Below are positions 1 to 12,284 of a DNA stretch of 64,000 bases, piece after piece. The notes beneath the pieces were generated by a model. The model ran no database searches. It worked only from the letters and a program-made list of their open reading frames with translations, and was not told the origin of the DNA. Every line of letters starts with the position of its first letter. Position 1 is the first letter of the stretch. This DNA comes from Onthophagus taurus (Eukaryota > Arthropoda > Insecta > Coleoptera > Scarabaeidae). The stretch lies in assembly GCF_036711975.1 (NCBI RefSeq), contig NC_091972.1:6887001-6951000 (forward strand), written 5' to 3'. The translations under genes were made by a program, and so were the position numbers.

Positions 1-63
1 GGGTATGTCTCGTATCTGGCTCTCTATTGGTGAGTATGAGTGATTGCGTCTTTTTTTCATTGA

Positions 64-475
64 GTTTTAGCAAGACAAACTAGGTAGTGCTAATGAAAGA
101 TTAGATACTGCTTGTAGAAAACTAAATTCTAAATAATGCTAGTGGAAAACTAGACTCTGCTTACAAAAGACCTCATACTGTTGGAAAAGTACTAAATATT
201 GATGGCAGAAGACTAGATGTTGCTAGTAGAAGACTAGATACTGTTGGAAGAGTACTAGATATTGATGGCAGAAGACTTGATGTAGCTCATGAAAGACTAG
301 ATCCCCATCTATTGTTGATACTGCTAGTGGAAGATCAGATAGTGCTTCTAGAAGAGTCCATACTGCTGGAACCGTACTAGATATTGATGGCAGAAAACTA
401 GATGCAGCTTATGAAAGACTAGATAGTGCTTGTAAAACACTAGATACTGTTGGAAGAGTACTACTTTCAGAATAC
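64..475. repeat. degenerate 21-bp minisatellite encoding broken heptads
   Basis: About 400 bp is built from diverged copies of a 21-bp unit of the kind agactagatactgctagtgg, alternating with a ttggaagagtactagatatt variant. In the plus frame around 180-300 the copies read as heptads RRLDVAS, RRLDTVG, RVLDIDG, RRLDVAH, ERLDP. A similar ERLDTAC start lies near 95. The frame is broken elsewhere, so no intact gene is visible. It is either a minisatellite whose unit happens to be a multiple of three or the relic of a repeat-rich coding exon. The left edge may continue beyond the window. Confidence 0.75.
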
Positions 476-1349
476 ATTTACCACTTTTAAAGTATTCCAC
501 ATACATTCCTTCAGAAAATCGCCAATTTTTCGCACACTACTTATTCTAAGCTCACACTGTTTGATATTTCGAGCGCTTCAAAGTCACGTAAATCCATGGC
601 AATTATAACTTTTTTGTTTCTCGAGGTGTCGATTAATTTAACACGTAGATTTTTTCTTTTCTTTTCTTGCTCCAACTCCTGTACTGTATCTAATTCTTTC
701 GATTGTTTGATTTTTAATAGAAGTCGTTATTGATACACTATTGATGTGTATCAACGTTGTGTTTTGATTTACAACTCTATAATTTGGTGAAAATTTTATC
801 ATCGTTAGCTTTTCCAGTACAAGATTGTGATCTGAACTTATATTGACTGATCTTAAAGTTCTTATATCCATAATCTGTTCTGGTTTTATTTTCTTGTTCG
901 TTATTGTGTAGTCACTATTATTGAGTGTGTTCGTGATGTTATTTCTTGCGTTCAAAGGAGTTGTTGTTAATTCGAAGTGAATTATGAGTACAAAAGTCAT
1001 ATATCTGACTTTAACACTTTTGGTTCTTACAATTGATTAGTTTGAGGAATCCTAAAGTGGTTTTTCAAATTCGCATTGTTACTCACTTAAATTTGTATTA
1101 ACATTATTTTTTTAAATCACGCAATGGAAACTTTCAAGGCTTTCTGACAAACATTTTTTTTTAAATTACATGATTAATTTGCATGTCCTATTAAAAATCA
1201 TTTAGAATCATAAACTCATCATTTTTAGTTAATAACATATACTTTAACAAATTGTTGAAATGAGTTAACTACTTTTTAGAATCAAAAATAATTTATTAGA
1301 TTAATAAGTTAAGTGTTAATAATAAGTTTAAAAATGTTTTTTAACTTAC
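476..1349. other. AT-rich stretch without recognisable gene
   Basis: No domain, repeat or RNA gene was recognised. The minus-strand open frame at 638-1000 has no family resemblance. If the signal-peptide exon at 1350-1521 is real, this stretch is the start of its first intron. Confidence 0.5.
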
Positions 1350-1521
1350 TATCGTTTAAATCCATTGTCAAAGCATGATTCTTCGCCTGGGTTGTGGATA
1401 TTTCATGTTCCACTTTATAGACTTCATGTTCTTGATGCAAATACTTATTAACCCTGGTGGTTTCAATTAACGTAACGGTCGAGAGGAAGATGTTTAGATA
1501 AAGAAATAGCAAAAAATTCAT
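1350..1521 (-). CDS. first coding exon of an unidentified secreted protein (partial)
   Basis: The minus-strand ATG at 1521 opens a frame whose first ~22 residues (MNFLLFLYLNIFLSTVTLIE) have the hydrophobic core of a signal peptide. About 35 polar residues follow. The frame runs into a strong splice donor (GATA|GTAAGT) at 1350/1349, leaving 172 coding bases in phase 1. A TATAAA lies ~50 bp upstream. No matching second exon was found between 1,349 and the window edge, so the rest of the gene would lie outside. The family is not recognised. The signal peptide, TATA box and donor occur together, but without a partner exon or homologue the call is tentative. Confidence 0.4.
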
Positions 1522-1570
1522 TATTATTATTAATCATTATTATCCATCATCCGACCTCCAACTTGTTTTT

Positions 1571-1576
1571 TTTATA
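1571..1576 (-). promoter_or_regulatory. possible TATA box for the signal-peptide exon
   Basis: On the minus strand the sequence reads CTTATAAAAA, about 50 bp upstream of the ATG at 1521. That spacing fits a short 5' UTR. Such A/T strings are common by chance in this AT-rich DNA. Confidence 0.3.
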
Positions 1577-3359
1577 AGCTTCTTTCTTCCGTGTTACCTC
1601 GATTCCAATTTTAAACACTGCAACGAAAAATGGCAAGTTAATTTAAATTATTTGAGTCTATCCATGAATAGGAAAATGTAACTTGACATAAATAAATAAA
1701 ATTTTGTTGTCGACAGGCTGGAATTTGGAATGAAAAACGTGCAACGGTGTTGCGTGGAAAACGTTTGCACACACAATTATTTTGTTACGGTGACACGCCA
1801 ATTTTATTCATTATAGTTAATCGCGTGTGGATTGTTACTGAAATTGGATGGGTTTTCAACGTTTCTAATACGATTTTAATATAAGTTCTTTTTTATTTTA
1901 ATATAAATAACAATTTTTTGCAATTTATGTAATTGATTCTAACATTACACTTAAATTATTCAACTTTCGAATGTTTAATAATACTAAAACCGCTTTCTTT
2001 TTGGAATGCAAAGTATAATTAATGTATTTTTTAGCCTTAAAATAATTAAAAAAAAAACTTTCTAGCAAAAATTTTAAACACAAACCTTTCAAGTAATTAT
2101 TTCAGTTTTCCAATTTATTTTACCGTTAAACCAACTTACTTATAATATATTTATTACTTACTTATTCAAGGTTAAAATAACTTTTAAATGTGAAGTTAAA
2201 AAAAGTAAGGTATTTAAATTATTTTCTTGTGATTCATACATTAACTTTTTTTGCATTAAAGAAAAAAAATAACAGTTGAAAGAACACCTTGAGATAGTTT
2301 AAGACTTAGATAATGACAAAAGGAAACCATAACGTTGTAGATGATTAAGAGTGCATACTAATCGTTATTTTTATTATCATTTTATATTCTAATCAGTGCG
2401 AATGCGTGTACAAGAATGTCAATACCGTACACATATTTTAATTTCTTGGAATCAAAGGAAACGTTACGGGAACTTTCATTAATTAAAAGAAAATTAACGT
2501 TAAAAAAGTAAAAGTACTTAAAATCTATGTTAAATCTTGTTAAATGCATTTTAGGATGTGTAACGTACATGAAATGCCAAAGAAAAAGGATTTACACGTG
2601 AATTTCACGCGATTTCACTTTTTTTATCGTGAATAATAGGATAAAATACGGTTATTCATAGGTTTTTAAAACAAATTACTTCAACAGGAACTAAAAATAT
2701 AAATATCTTAAGGAAGTTTATTCTTAACATCTATTAATAAAGAAAATTTTAATGAAATATATAAAGTAAAGGTCATTATGTAGGAGTTAAACGCCTAAAC
2801 TAGAAAGGAAATTGAGGACACAATCATTAAAATACAAACTGTATGGTTTAGAAAAATGTTAATTTTTTTTTAAATTAATGTTGTTAATGTAGTACTACAA
2901 AATAATATTGTTAGATGGCAATATTGATTAAGAAATAGGTCGGAAAGATATTCATAAATGTTTATTTTATATGTTTATCTCTTATTTGTTATGTATTTTG
3001 GAACCTATCTTCCGTGTAAATTGAGAGGTTATTATAGACCACATGCTCACAAACACTCAACTCAGTTTAAGTGGAAAATCTTCAAATGAAAATAGCAACA
3101 CTTTATCGGTTATTGCCTCTAATTCTTGGAACGTATTGAAAACCTATGCTTTTAGCCTCCAATTAGATAACATTTTACATGTATAGCATTTTTTAATCGA
3201 ATGTCGGATTCGAAATATTTAAGGATTTTGATTAAAACGCAAAAATTAATTAATCAAACACATCAATGAGATCGTTTACTAATTGATCAATTTTAATCAT
3301 CAAAAGCTCGAAGGTGGAAATGCTCATTCTCAAAATTCGCTATTTAACTGCGTTTTTGA
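1577..3359. other. AT-rich intergenic DNA, nothing recognised
   Basis: No open frame with a recognisable domain, no RNA gene and no clear mobile-element end were seen. The last ~100 bp grade into the satellite array. Confidence 0.5.
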
Positions 3360-6300
3360 TCGTTTCTCGATAATTATGTATCTGAGAGCAAAAGAGTAAG
3401 CAATATTGTTAAGAATAAAATTTGCTACAACTTTTATACTAAAACTTTTTTTCTAAAACGTTCCAATTCCAGTGATCTACCAAAAGCAAGATGTAAAACT
3501 ACGATTTTATCTAATTATCACCTATTTGAATTTATCTCGATATTTATGCATCTGGGAGCAAAAGAGTAAAAAAGCAATATTGTTACGAATAAAATTTGCT
3601 ACAACTTTTATACTAAAACTTTTTTTCTAAAACGTTCCGAATTCCGTGCTTTACCAACTACAAGATGTAAAACCACGATTTCTTCTAATTATCACCTATT
3701 CAAATTTATCTCGATATTTATGCATCTGGGAGCAAAAGAGTAAAAGAGCAATATTGTTAAGAATAAAATTTGCTACAACTTTCATACCAAACCTTTTTTT
3801 CTACAACGTTCCGATTCCAGTACTCTACCAAAAGCAAGATGTAAACCACGATTTCATCTAATTATCACCTATTCGAATTTATCTCGATATTTATGCATCT
3901 GAGAGCAAAAGAGTAAAAGAGCAATATTGTTAAGAATAAAATTTGCTACAACTTTCATACCAAAACTTTTTTCGACAACGTTCCGATTCCAGTGCTCTAC
4001 CAAAAGCAAGATGTAAAACCACGATTTTATCTAATTATCACCTATTCGAATTTATCTCGATATTTATGCATCTGGGAGCAAACGAGTAAAAGAGCAATAT
4101 TGTTACGAATAAAATTTGCTACAACTTTCATACCAAAACTTTTTTTCTAGAACGGTCCGATTCCAGTGCTCTACCAAAAGCAAGATGTAAAACCACGATT
4201 TCATCTAATTATCACCTATTCGAATTTATCTCGATATTTATGCATTTGGAAGCAAAAGAGTAACAGAGCAATATTGTTAAGAATAAAATTTGCTACAACT
4301 TTTATACTAAAACTTTTTTTTCGAAAACGTTCCGAATTCCGTGCTGTACCAACAACAAGATGTAAAACCACGATTTCATCTAATTATCACCTATTCGAAT
4401 TTATCTCGATATTTATGCATCTGGCAGCAAAAGAGTAAAAGAGCAATATTGTTACGAATAAAATTTGCTACAACTTTTATACTAAAACTTCTTTTCTAAA
4501 ACGTTCCGATTCCAGTGCTCTACCAAAAGCAAGATGTAAAACCACGATTTTATCTAATTATCACCTATTCGAATTTATCTCGATATTTATGCATCTGGGA
4601 GCAAAAGAGTAAAAGAGCAATATTGTTAAGAATAAAATTTGCTACAACTTTTATACTAAAGCTTTTTTTCTAAAACGTTCCGAATTCCGTGCTTTACCAA
4701 CTACAAGATGTAAAACCACGATTTCATCTAATTATCACCTATTCAAATTTATCTCGATATTTATGCATCTGGGAGCAAAAGAGTAACAGAGCAATATTGT
4801 TAAGAATAAAATTTGCTACAACTTTTATACTAAAACTTTTTTTCTAAAACGTTCCGAATTCCGTGCTGTACCAACAACGAGATGTAAAACCACGATTTCA
4901 TCTAATTATCACCTATTCGAATTTATCTCGATATTTATGCATCTGGCAGCAAAAGAGTAAAAGAGCAATATTGTTACGAATAAAATTTGCTACAACTTTT
5001 ATACTAAAACTTTTTTCTAAAACGTTCTGATTCCATTGCTCTACCAAAAGCAAGATGTAAAATCACGATTTCATCTAATTATCACCTATTCGAATTTATC
5101 TCGATATTTATGCATCTGGGACCAAAAGCGCAGAAGAGCAATATTGTTAAGAATAAAATTTGCTACAACTTTTATACTAAAACTTTTTTTCTAAATCCTT
5201 CCGATTCCAGTATTCTACCAAAAGCAAGATGTAAAACCACGATTTCATCTCATTTTCACCTATTCGAATTTATCTCGATATTTATGCATCTGGGAGCAAA
5301 AGAGTAAAAGAGCAATATTGTTACGAATAAAATTTGCTACAACTTTTATACTAAAACTTTTTTTCTAAAACGTTCCGATTCCATTGCTCTACCAAAAGCA
5401 AGATGTGAAACCACGATTTTATCTAATTATCACCTATTCGAATTTATCTCGATATTTATGCATCTGGGAGCAAAAGAGTAAAAGAGCAATATTGTTACGA
5501 ATAAAATTTGCTACAACTTTCATACCAAAACTTTTTTTCTACAACGTTCCGATTCCAGTGCTCTACCAAAAGCAAGATGTAAAACCACGATTTTATCTAA
5601 TTATCACCTATTCGAATTTATCTCGATATTTATGCATCTGGGAGCAAAAGAGTAAAAGAGCAATATTGTTAAGAATAAAATTTGCTACAACTTTTATACT
5701 AAAGCTTTTTTTCTAAAACGTTCCGAATTCCGTGCTTTACCAACTACAAGATGTAAAACCACGATTTCTTCTAATTATCACCTATTCAAATTTATCTCGA
5801 TATTTATGCATCTGGGAGCAAAAGAGTAAAAGAGCAATATTGTTAAGAATAACATTTGCTACAACTTTTATACTAAAACTTTTTTTTTAAAACGTTCCGA
5901 ATTCCGTGCTGTACCAACAACAAGATGTAAAACCACGATTTCATCTAATTATGACCTATTCGAATTTATCTTGATATTTATGCATCTGGCAGCAAAAGAG
6001 TAAAAGAGCAATATTGTTAAGAATAAAATTTGCTACAACTTTCATACCAAAACTTTTTTCTACAACGTTCCGATTCCAGGGCTCTACCAAAAGCAAGATG
6101 TAAAACCACGATTTTATCTAATTATCACCTATTCGAATTTATCTCGATATTTATGCATCTGGCAGCAAAAGAGTAAAAGAGCAATATTGTTACGAATAAA
6201 ATTTGCTACAACTTTTATACTAAAACTTTTTTTCTAAAACGTTCCGATTCCATTGCTCTACCAAAAGCAAGATGTAAAACCACGATTTCATCTAATTATC

Positions 6301-6772
6301 ACCTATTCGAATTTATCTCGATATTTATGCATCTGGGAGCAAAATAGTAAAAGAGCAATATTGCTAAGAATAAAATTTGCTACAACTCTCATACCAAAAC
6401 TTTTTTTCTAAAACGTTCCCATTCCATTGCTCTACCAAAAGCAAGATGTGAAACCACGATTTTATCTAACTATCACCTATTCGAATTTATCTCGATATTT
6501 ATGCATCTGGGAGCAAAAGAGTAAAAGAGCAATATTGTTACGAATAAAATTTGCTACAACTTTCATACCAAAACTTTTTTTCTAGAACGGTCCGATTCCA
6601 GTGCTCTACCAAAAGCAAGATGTAAAACCACGATTTTATCTAATTATCACCTATTCGAATTTATCTCGATATTTATGCATCTGGGAGCAAAACAGTAAAA
6701 GAGCAATATTGTTAAGACTAAAATTTGCTACAACTTTTATATTAAAACTTTTTTCCAAAATATTCCGAATTG
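3360..6772. repeat. satellite array, ~174-bp monomers, about 20 copies
   Basis: A near-perfect head-to-tail array. Each monomer contains gcatctgggagcaaaagag, a gaataaaatttgctacaac block, a t-tract, and then a variable segment before aagatgtaaaaccacgattt. Monomer spacing is 173-175 bp. Two monomer classes differ in the variable segment: class A reads gattccagtgctctaccaaa and class B reads gaattccgtgctttaccaac or the related gctgtaccaacaac. Class B copies recur exactly 1,043 bp apart (3638, 4681, 5724; and 4855, 5898), which is six monomers. The first and last monomers are the most diverged, as expected at array edges. Short frames such as MLYQKQDVKPRF are read-throughs of the repeat and not genes. 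Confidence 0.97.
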
Positions 6773-8636
6773 TGAGCTAAACTTTCGGATGTCTAATGTA
6801 TAAACAGCGAGCTAAACACGGTGTTGTTCTAAGTGCTGTACAAGGTTAATGAGAAAGAATTAAGAACGGGCATTTTGTGATTTCAATAGAAGAAACTATG
6901 TGGAATCGAATAACGTATAGATCCTGATAATCGAGTACATCGTTTACGAGTTATGATTACCCAAAAAAGGTAATTTTTGTGTTACCTCCTCAATATTTTG
7001 GCGTTTCGAATCTGGCATTTCCTCTTTCGTATTGGGACAAGGATTAAGATTTGGAATAAGATATTACTGAGCTTTTTGATAACAAATCGATATCAATAAA
7101 AAAAAGTTACAAGAAATTTCAATTAAAATTAAACTTTTATGTTCGTGTCTATGTAGGTCGGAGGAACAATGAAATTCCACGTGAATTCGTCCTAGAATTG
7201 TCGTTTACTTTAAATTGTTGGGCTCGTAAAGGTTTCAAAAATAGAAAAGACCCGATAATAAAACGTGCCCGTGAGGTAAAACACCACCACAGAAAACATT
7301 TATTCATTGCTGTTTAGTAACGGCCGGTTTAATAGTTTTTGCAAATTTAGAATTTTCTTTAATAAATCATCCGCTAAATTTAAAATTTTCCACTTCAATT
7401 CCAAAATTTATATTACATAGTCTTTTAAAGGTAATCGTTAATATGTATTAATAAACTAATCACGCGATAATCGCAATTAATCGTGCGAAAAAATATTTAT
7501 ACGCTAGGCAGGTAATAATTTGTCACCATCCTCATCCGGTATTCTAGGTAAAAAAAAATAATGACAAAGTTAAATTGTTGACTTAATAACTTTAAAAACT
7601 AGTTTTATTAGACGAATTATGAATACCATTGAAACACAAAAAAAATAACTTACCAAAGAAAATCGATATAATAATTTAAGCGATGATTCACTTCGATGTT
7701 GTTTAGTAGTAATACAATATCAATTAGTAACATTTAAAACACCATATCTATTTATTACATTATTACCTAATTTCTTTATAAAGCCTAATCACCAGGTGTT
7801 ATATTTCACTTCTTAAAATTTTAACAAAACCTGAATTAAAACTTATTTTTTGCGTCAAGAAAATAAAACAAAACCACGTGGCCAATAAATTCTTCAACAA
7901 TCTATATATTTTTTTAAAATTTTTTGTCACCACTGAAATCGTATAAAATACGTTTAAAGCCAAACGTAATACGATGAGTACTGAGCGCAGGTTAGGTATT
8001 AGTGTGTGTGTTGTGTATGTCGTTCGTTATAAAGACCGCTTGCAAACGAACGCTTTTTTGCAGCTTGTAATGAAGGGAGGGCGCAAGTCAATAAGATCCC
8101 CAGATATTCCCCTCTTTTCAACGACGACGACGACAACGATAACCGTAAGGCGCATTTACAAAGGAAAACACCTCGCTCATCACGTATACCTTTAAATTTT
8201 ACCTGACGCCAAAGACACCGTAAAATAAAATCGTATCAGAACGTACGATGCGTCATTTCCTTTTCAAAAGTTAAAACAAACTTGTTTATTAATATTTAGA
8301 ACTTGTTTTTGCATCAATTTGAATTGAATAATAAATTGATTTAGAAAAATCCCTATAAAAGATAAATTGACTAGAACCCAAAATTGATCATTTAAATCGT
8401 CATAACAATTTTATTTGATTTTAGTAAAATAGAACATGGTCAAAACGGATTAACAATCTTGTTTTTAAAACAGTAAAACAATACGTTTTATACAGAAAAT
8501 GTAAGCATTACCTTGTAAAATATTTTTATCTCCAACTAACATTAAAGCAAAACCAACCCAAGTTGAGATAAATCCCAAGTATTTAAACGAACCAGTTTGT
8601 CTATTCCTAAAGAATTCGCTTCAAAACAACCAAACG
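6773..8636. other. intergenic DNA between satellite and the cysteine-rich gene
   Basis: No gene or mobile element was recognised. A 73-residue frame at 7974-8195 has no domain, signal or splice support. The last ~60 bp form the presumed promoter and 5' UTR of the next gene, with tatttaaa at 8579 as a weak TATA candidate. Confidence 0.5.
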
Positions 8637-9070
8637 ATGAACAACTACAAGTTTGTTAATCTATTTTGTGCGTTGGTGCTTTTTTGGAGTTTTCGAATTT
8701 CTCATTGTGAAGTTGTTGGTAAAAATAAAACGGCAAGACTATGTAATTTTATTTTAAATCTTTTTGTTTTTGATTTGGAATTATTTTTTTGTGTATTTTG
8801 TTTTTAGTTGGATCTTTATTTGGTGGAGATCCTCCGTGTACTGGTTGCCCACCGCATTTTTGTGACGACGATCCCGCTGTTATCTATGGCTATTGTTGTG
8901 GTTGCGCCCAATTCTATCGTAAATAATTTTTTTTGTTAAGTATATTAGTTAATTATATTTTTCTAGAATACCTACCTATAAGATGTTCATCAAGTGTTCA
9001 TTGTCCTTTAAATGGATATGAACTATGTGAGAGATTCGATTATATGATGAGATGTTGTTGTGGACGATAA
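8637..9070 (+). CDS. small secreted cysteine-rich protein, 98 aa, three exons
   Basis: Exons are 8637-8718, 8808-8918 and 8967-9070. All junctions are GT-AG, and the 297 coding bases close in frame at TAA. Residues 1-24 form a signal peptide (hydrophobic NLFCALVLFWSF). The mature part has 12 cysteines in two similar halves. Exon 2 carries C-x2-C-x4-C-x10-CC-x-C, containing CPPHFC and GYCCGC. Exon 3 carries C-x5-C-x7-C-x8-CCC and ends CCCGR. Each half lies on its own exon, so the protein looks like a duplicated six-cysteine module, predicting up to six disulphides. An AATAAA-rich 3' end follows at ~9130. No named family was recognised. A secreted disulphide-rich peptide such as a defence, toxin-like or signalling peptide is possible, but the function is unknown. 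Confidence 0.8.
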
Positions 9071-9428
9071 TGTAAAACTTAAAATATACTTCGATTTGGA
9101 ATTATCTTATTGTATTTGATATTTTTTTAATAAAATTAATGCAAAAATAAATAAGTCATAATTTTCAATAGGGCCCATATCCCATATTATTTTGTAGAAG
9201 ATATGATATAAATCCAATATGCCTATAGAAATTTGGTGGTTATTAGTGTTTAAATATAAACTTAAATAAATAATAACATAATTAAATATTTATTTTGAAA
9301 ATAGTAAATTCCTACGGTGGGCATTTAAGCAGTAACGAATTTATTGTTAGTTTGTGTATGAGTATGAAACATAAGGAAGCACTTCACGTTTAGGCAGAAA
9401 TTTTTCATCCCGTCATCATGAATAAAAC
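9071..9428. other. 3' flank of the cysteine-rich gene
   Basis: Contains aataaa signals at ~9130 and ~9147 that could end the upstream transcript. Nothing else was recognised. Confidence 0.5.
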
Positions 9429-9429
9429 A

Positions 9430-9850
9430 TGATGACAACCCACCTACCTTTCGGTTGCATCTTCCTCTTCAAGCCAACTACTCCCAAGGCCACTCACTGG
9501 CTTCGCCTACTAACCATTTCTAATCACCCATATCGTTGTCATCGATATTTCCACCTAGCCTACTCTCTCCTCACTTCCGGCCACTCCTGCAAGATATGCT
9601 GCAGGGTCCTCACTCGCCTCAAACACACACACATCCGGTTCATCTCCCTCATTCGAAATCTTTTAAAATATATATTAAATGGACAATATCCCGTCATCAG
9701 CAGAATGCCTTTACTGGACATGGCCACCTCTCACAACTTCCCCCTCATTATCTTGATCGTCTTCGGCTACCTCGCAATAACATCATTCGTTCCCCATACA
9801 TCTTCTCTCCCATTCGCTCTGTTTCAGCTTTAACCACTTCTTGCGCATAG
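9430..9850 (+). mobile_element. possible eroded LINE 3' coding fragment
   Basis: GC content and codon texture differ from the flanks. A plus-strand segment reads FTGHGHLSQLPPHYLDR, loosely like the 'LTGHG.F..YL.R' motif near the C terminus of Jockey-type LINE proteins. Frames are broken and overlapping. Weak call; it could be another repeat class. Confidence 0.25.
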
Positions 9851-10194
9851 CTTCATCGACCAAATACGGGGGAGTGAAATGTCATCAGGTTGACTATGAA
9901 AAATTCTATTGTCAGGTTTTTCAGGATTAACATTTTTTGTCGTATTTGTTCAACCCTTGCCAGCTTTATTCTCAAAACTGAAGCAGGAATTTCGTCGACT
10001 GAAGAAAAATTGTCATTATTTCGTAAATTTCTTTCTATTGGAGTTGGAAATTGTGTTCGAAGCAAATTATTTCAGTTTATAGAATCCTCAACTCCTGGAT
10101 TTTCATCGATTTGATATCCGCAAGCATTCTCTGCTTGGAAAATTGACATTTCTTAACAGGTTATTGTCACCTTCTGCAACAATAGAAAGAATAA

Positions 10195-11390
10195 GAACTC
10201 AAATTTTCTTGTTGAGGTGTCTATCCGATTCGAATGTTGGCAATTATAATTTTGACAGCAGCTCGAAACAATTTTGCTGATGTTTTCTCAAACCCAGTCC
10301 ACGGTTTCGCAGCCTTCTTCAGAAAGCCTTCTTTTGCCGAGTCGTCTTTTTCTTTTGACTTTCCTGACATTATGGATTGGAGTAAGCGATATCGGTGTTG
10401 ATTTCTCAAGAAATGTCCTAGGTACTCGATTTTATGCGTTTGATGGTATACATGATATCCGATTCCTTGTTCATTCTTTGTAGCACTGTCCATAGTATTT
10501 TGTGCATTCGTCTATTCAACCATGTCTCAAATACTTTCAGTGTTTTAGTTGTGGCTTCTATTAAAATCCAGGATTCCTGAGGACTCTTAGATTGTTGATG
10601 ATTCTCTTGAATTCTTAGATGTCATGACTTTTGACAGTTTTGCTTATTTTATTAAAAACTTCCCCCGTTTTTCCTATACGGCATTTTATTTCTTGTTCAT
10701 TGTTCTATTGCTCATATATAGTTGCCAGGTATATTGCTTACGGCAATGTGAGATTCGATCTACTAACTTTGCTAATCCCTCTATGCTATCTGTCATCACC
10801 ATATCTAATTATTTCACCATATTATTTATTTCAACTCATTTCTATTTCTGCACATCTCTCTGCCGCTGGCTTGTCTGATCCTTCTCCTAATCTGTCTCTA
10901 TTTCTTTTTGTATTCCTCTTTGCTCCATCAGGTTTAAGATATCTCATCTGTCATCCATGATTTCCTTTTCGTTTTTTATCTGGTTGTAAGAACTTCTTTG
11001 CTGTTTCTATTTTCTTTAAATTATGATTTCCTCTTGTATGACGTTCTCTTGTTTTATCCGCTTGACCTTTTCAATGATGAAATCACCTACCTTTTGCTTT
11101 ACTGGGAGATGTTGAAAAATTGTCATATCATATTTAATTACAGCCATTTTCTTCAATTTCACCTTCATGACTCCTATCAAGGATGTGTAGTCTGATTCAA
11201 TATATGCTCCCAGATAAGTTCTAACTAATATGAAAGAGTTTCTATATCTACTATTGATTAATATCTCTTAATATCGGTATCTCCTGGTTTATCTGCTGCC
11301 GATTTTCATTTGTATAATCTCCTTGGTCGTAATTTATAGAATCTATTTAACGCTACTAATTATCCTCTATGAAACTCTTCAGCCAGTCAC
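10195..11390 (-). mobile_element. RTE/CR1-like LINE remnant (endonuclease end and ORF2 C terminus)
   Basis: On the minus strand the piece at 10493-10200 gives IEYLGHFLRNQHRYRLLQ and then PWTGFEKTSAKLFRAAV followed by IIIANIR. This is the typical C terminus of insect endonuclease-reverse transcriptases. Further upstream (10,890-11,200), broken frames give WMTDEI and a stretch like the end of an endonuclease domain. The reverse-transcriptase core between them is missing. Old, with many stops and frameshifts, and 5'-truncated. Confidence 0.65.
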
Positions 11391-12284
11391 CTCTCTGATT
11401 TCATTTAATTTAGAATCAATTTGACTTGTAATCAGTTTAATTGGGATATAGCCAATTAATCTTATTTCTTTTATAAGTAATAAATAAGATTACGCAATAT
11501 AAATTTGCATTGATAATATAAAAGAACAGAAAAACAATTAAATTAATAATCATAATTTATTTATTTGACAGATACAACTGGAATGTTTTTTTGAACAAGT
11601 ATATATTTACAATGGACGAATAAAATCATTGTGATTAAGTACAATTCGCAGTACACTTTTTTGCATTTTTTTAAAATTGCCCCAAACCGATTGAATTTTA
11701 TTCGCAATAACAAATTTATTGGAATTTTACAATTGTATTTTGTTTTATTTTAATTAGTACGTTATAACTTATTATACCTAGTAGAATAAATTTTGCAATA
11801 AAATTCATCTTGTGGTAATTATAAAATGTAAGTAATTATTATAGTGCAAATTAACGTAATAATATTACAATAAGAGTAATAAATCGAATACTGAACGTAA
11901 AAAATCAAATTCGATTATTTCACAAAATATTCAAATTCAAAATTGTAAAGAAAAAAAAATTATAATAAACAATGTGTAATCACAGAAAAAATATTTATCT
12001 AATTATGCAGAGCATCTGGTAAAGGTGTTCCATAAAGGTACTACACATTAGTCGTCATAATAATTATATCCTAAACCACAAAAGTACCATAATTTTATTT
12101 TAGGTCAGAATTATTTGATATACAATTAACTTATCAAATTTATGGGACACCTTTGTACGACCCCTGCAGATATAACAAATAAAGATGTTAATAAAACATC
12201 TTATTTAACCAGACGAATTTAAACAAATCAAGAATTCCAGCCCTTTCAAAGATTAGGTTTTTAGAGCATGACATCCTCCTGTAG
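11391..12284. other. aftiphilin 3' flank
   Basis: AT-rich, without recognisable coding sequence. The part next to 12,284 is probably the 3' UTR of aftiphilin (minus strand). Confidence 0.45.

Noticed and set aside
3646-5716. Several plus-strand frames (MLYQKQDVKPRF..., SNLSRYLCIWEQKS...) as a repeat protein family
   Set aside because: They follow the satellite monomer exactly, have no start or splice logic, and stop wherever a monomer carries a one-base change.
7974-8195. 73-aa plus-strand frame
   Set aside because: No domain, no signal peptide, simple-sequence content (runs of threonine), and no splice partner.
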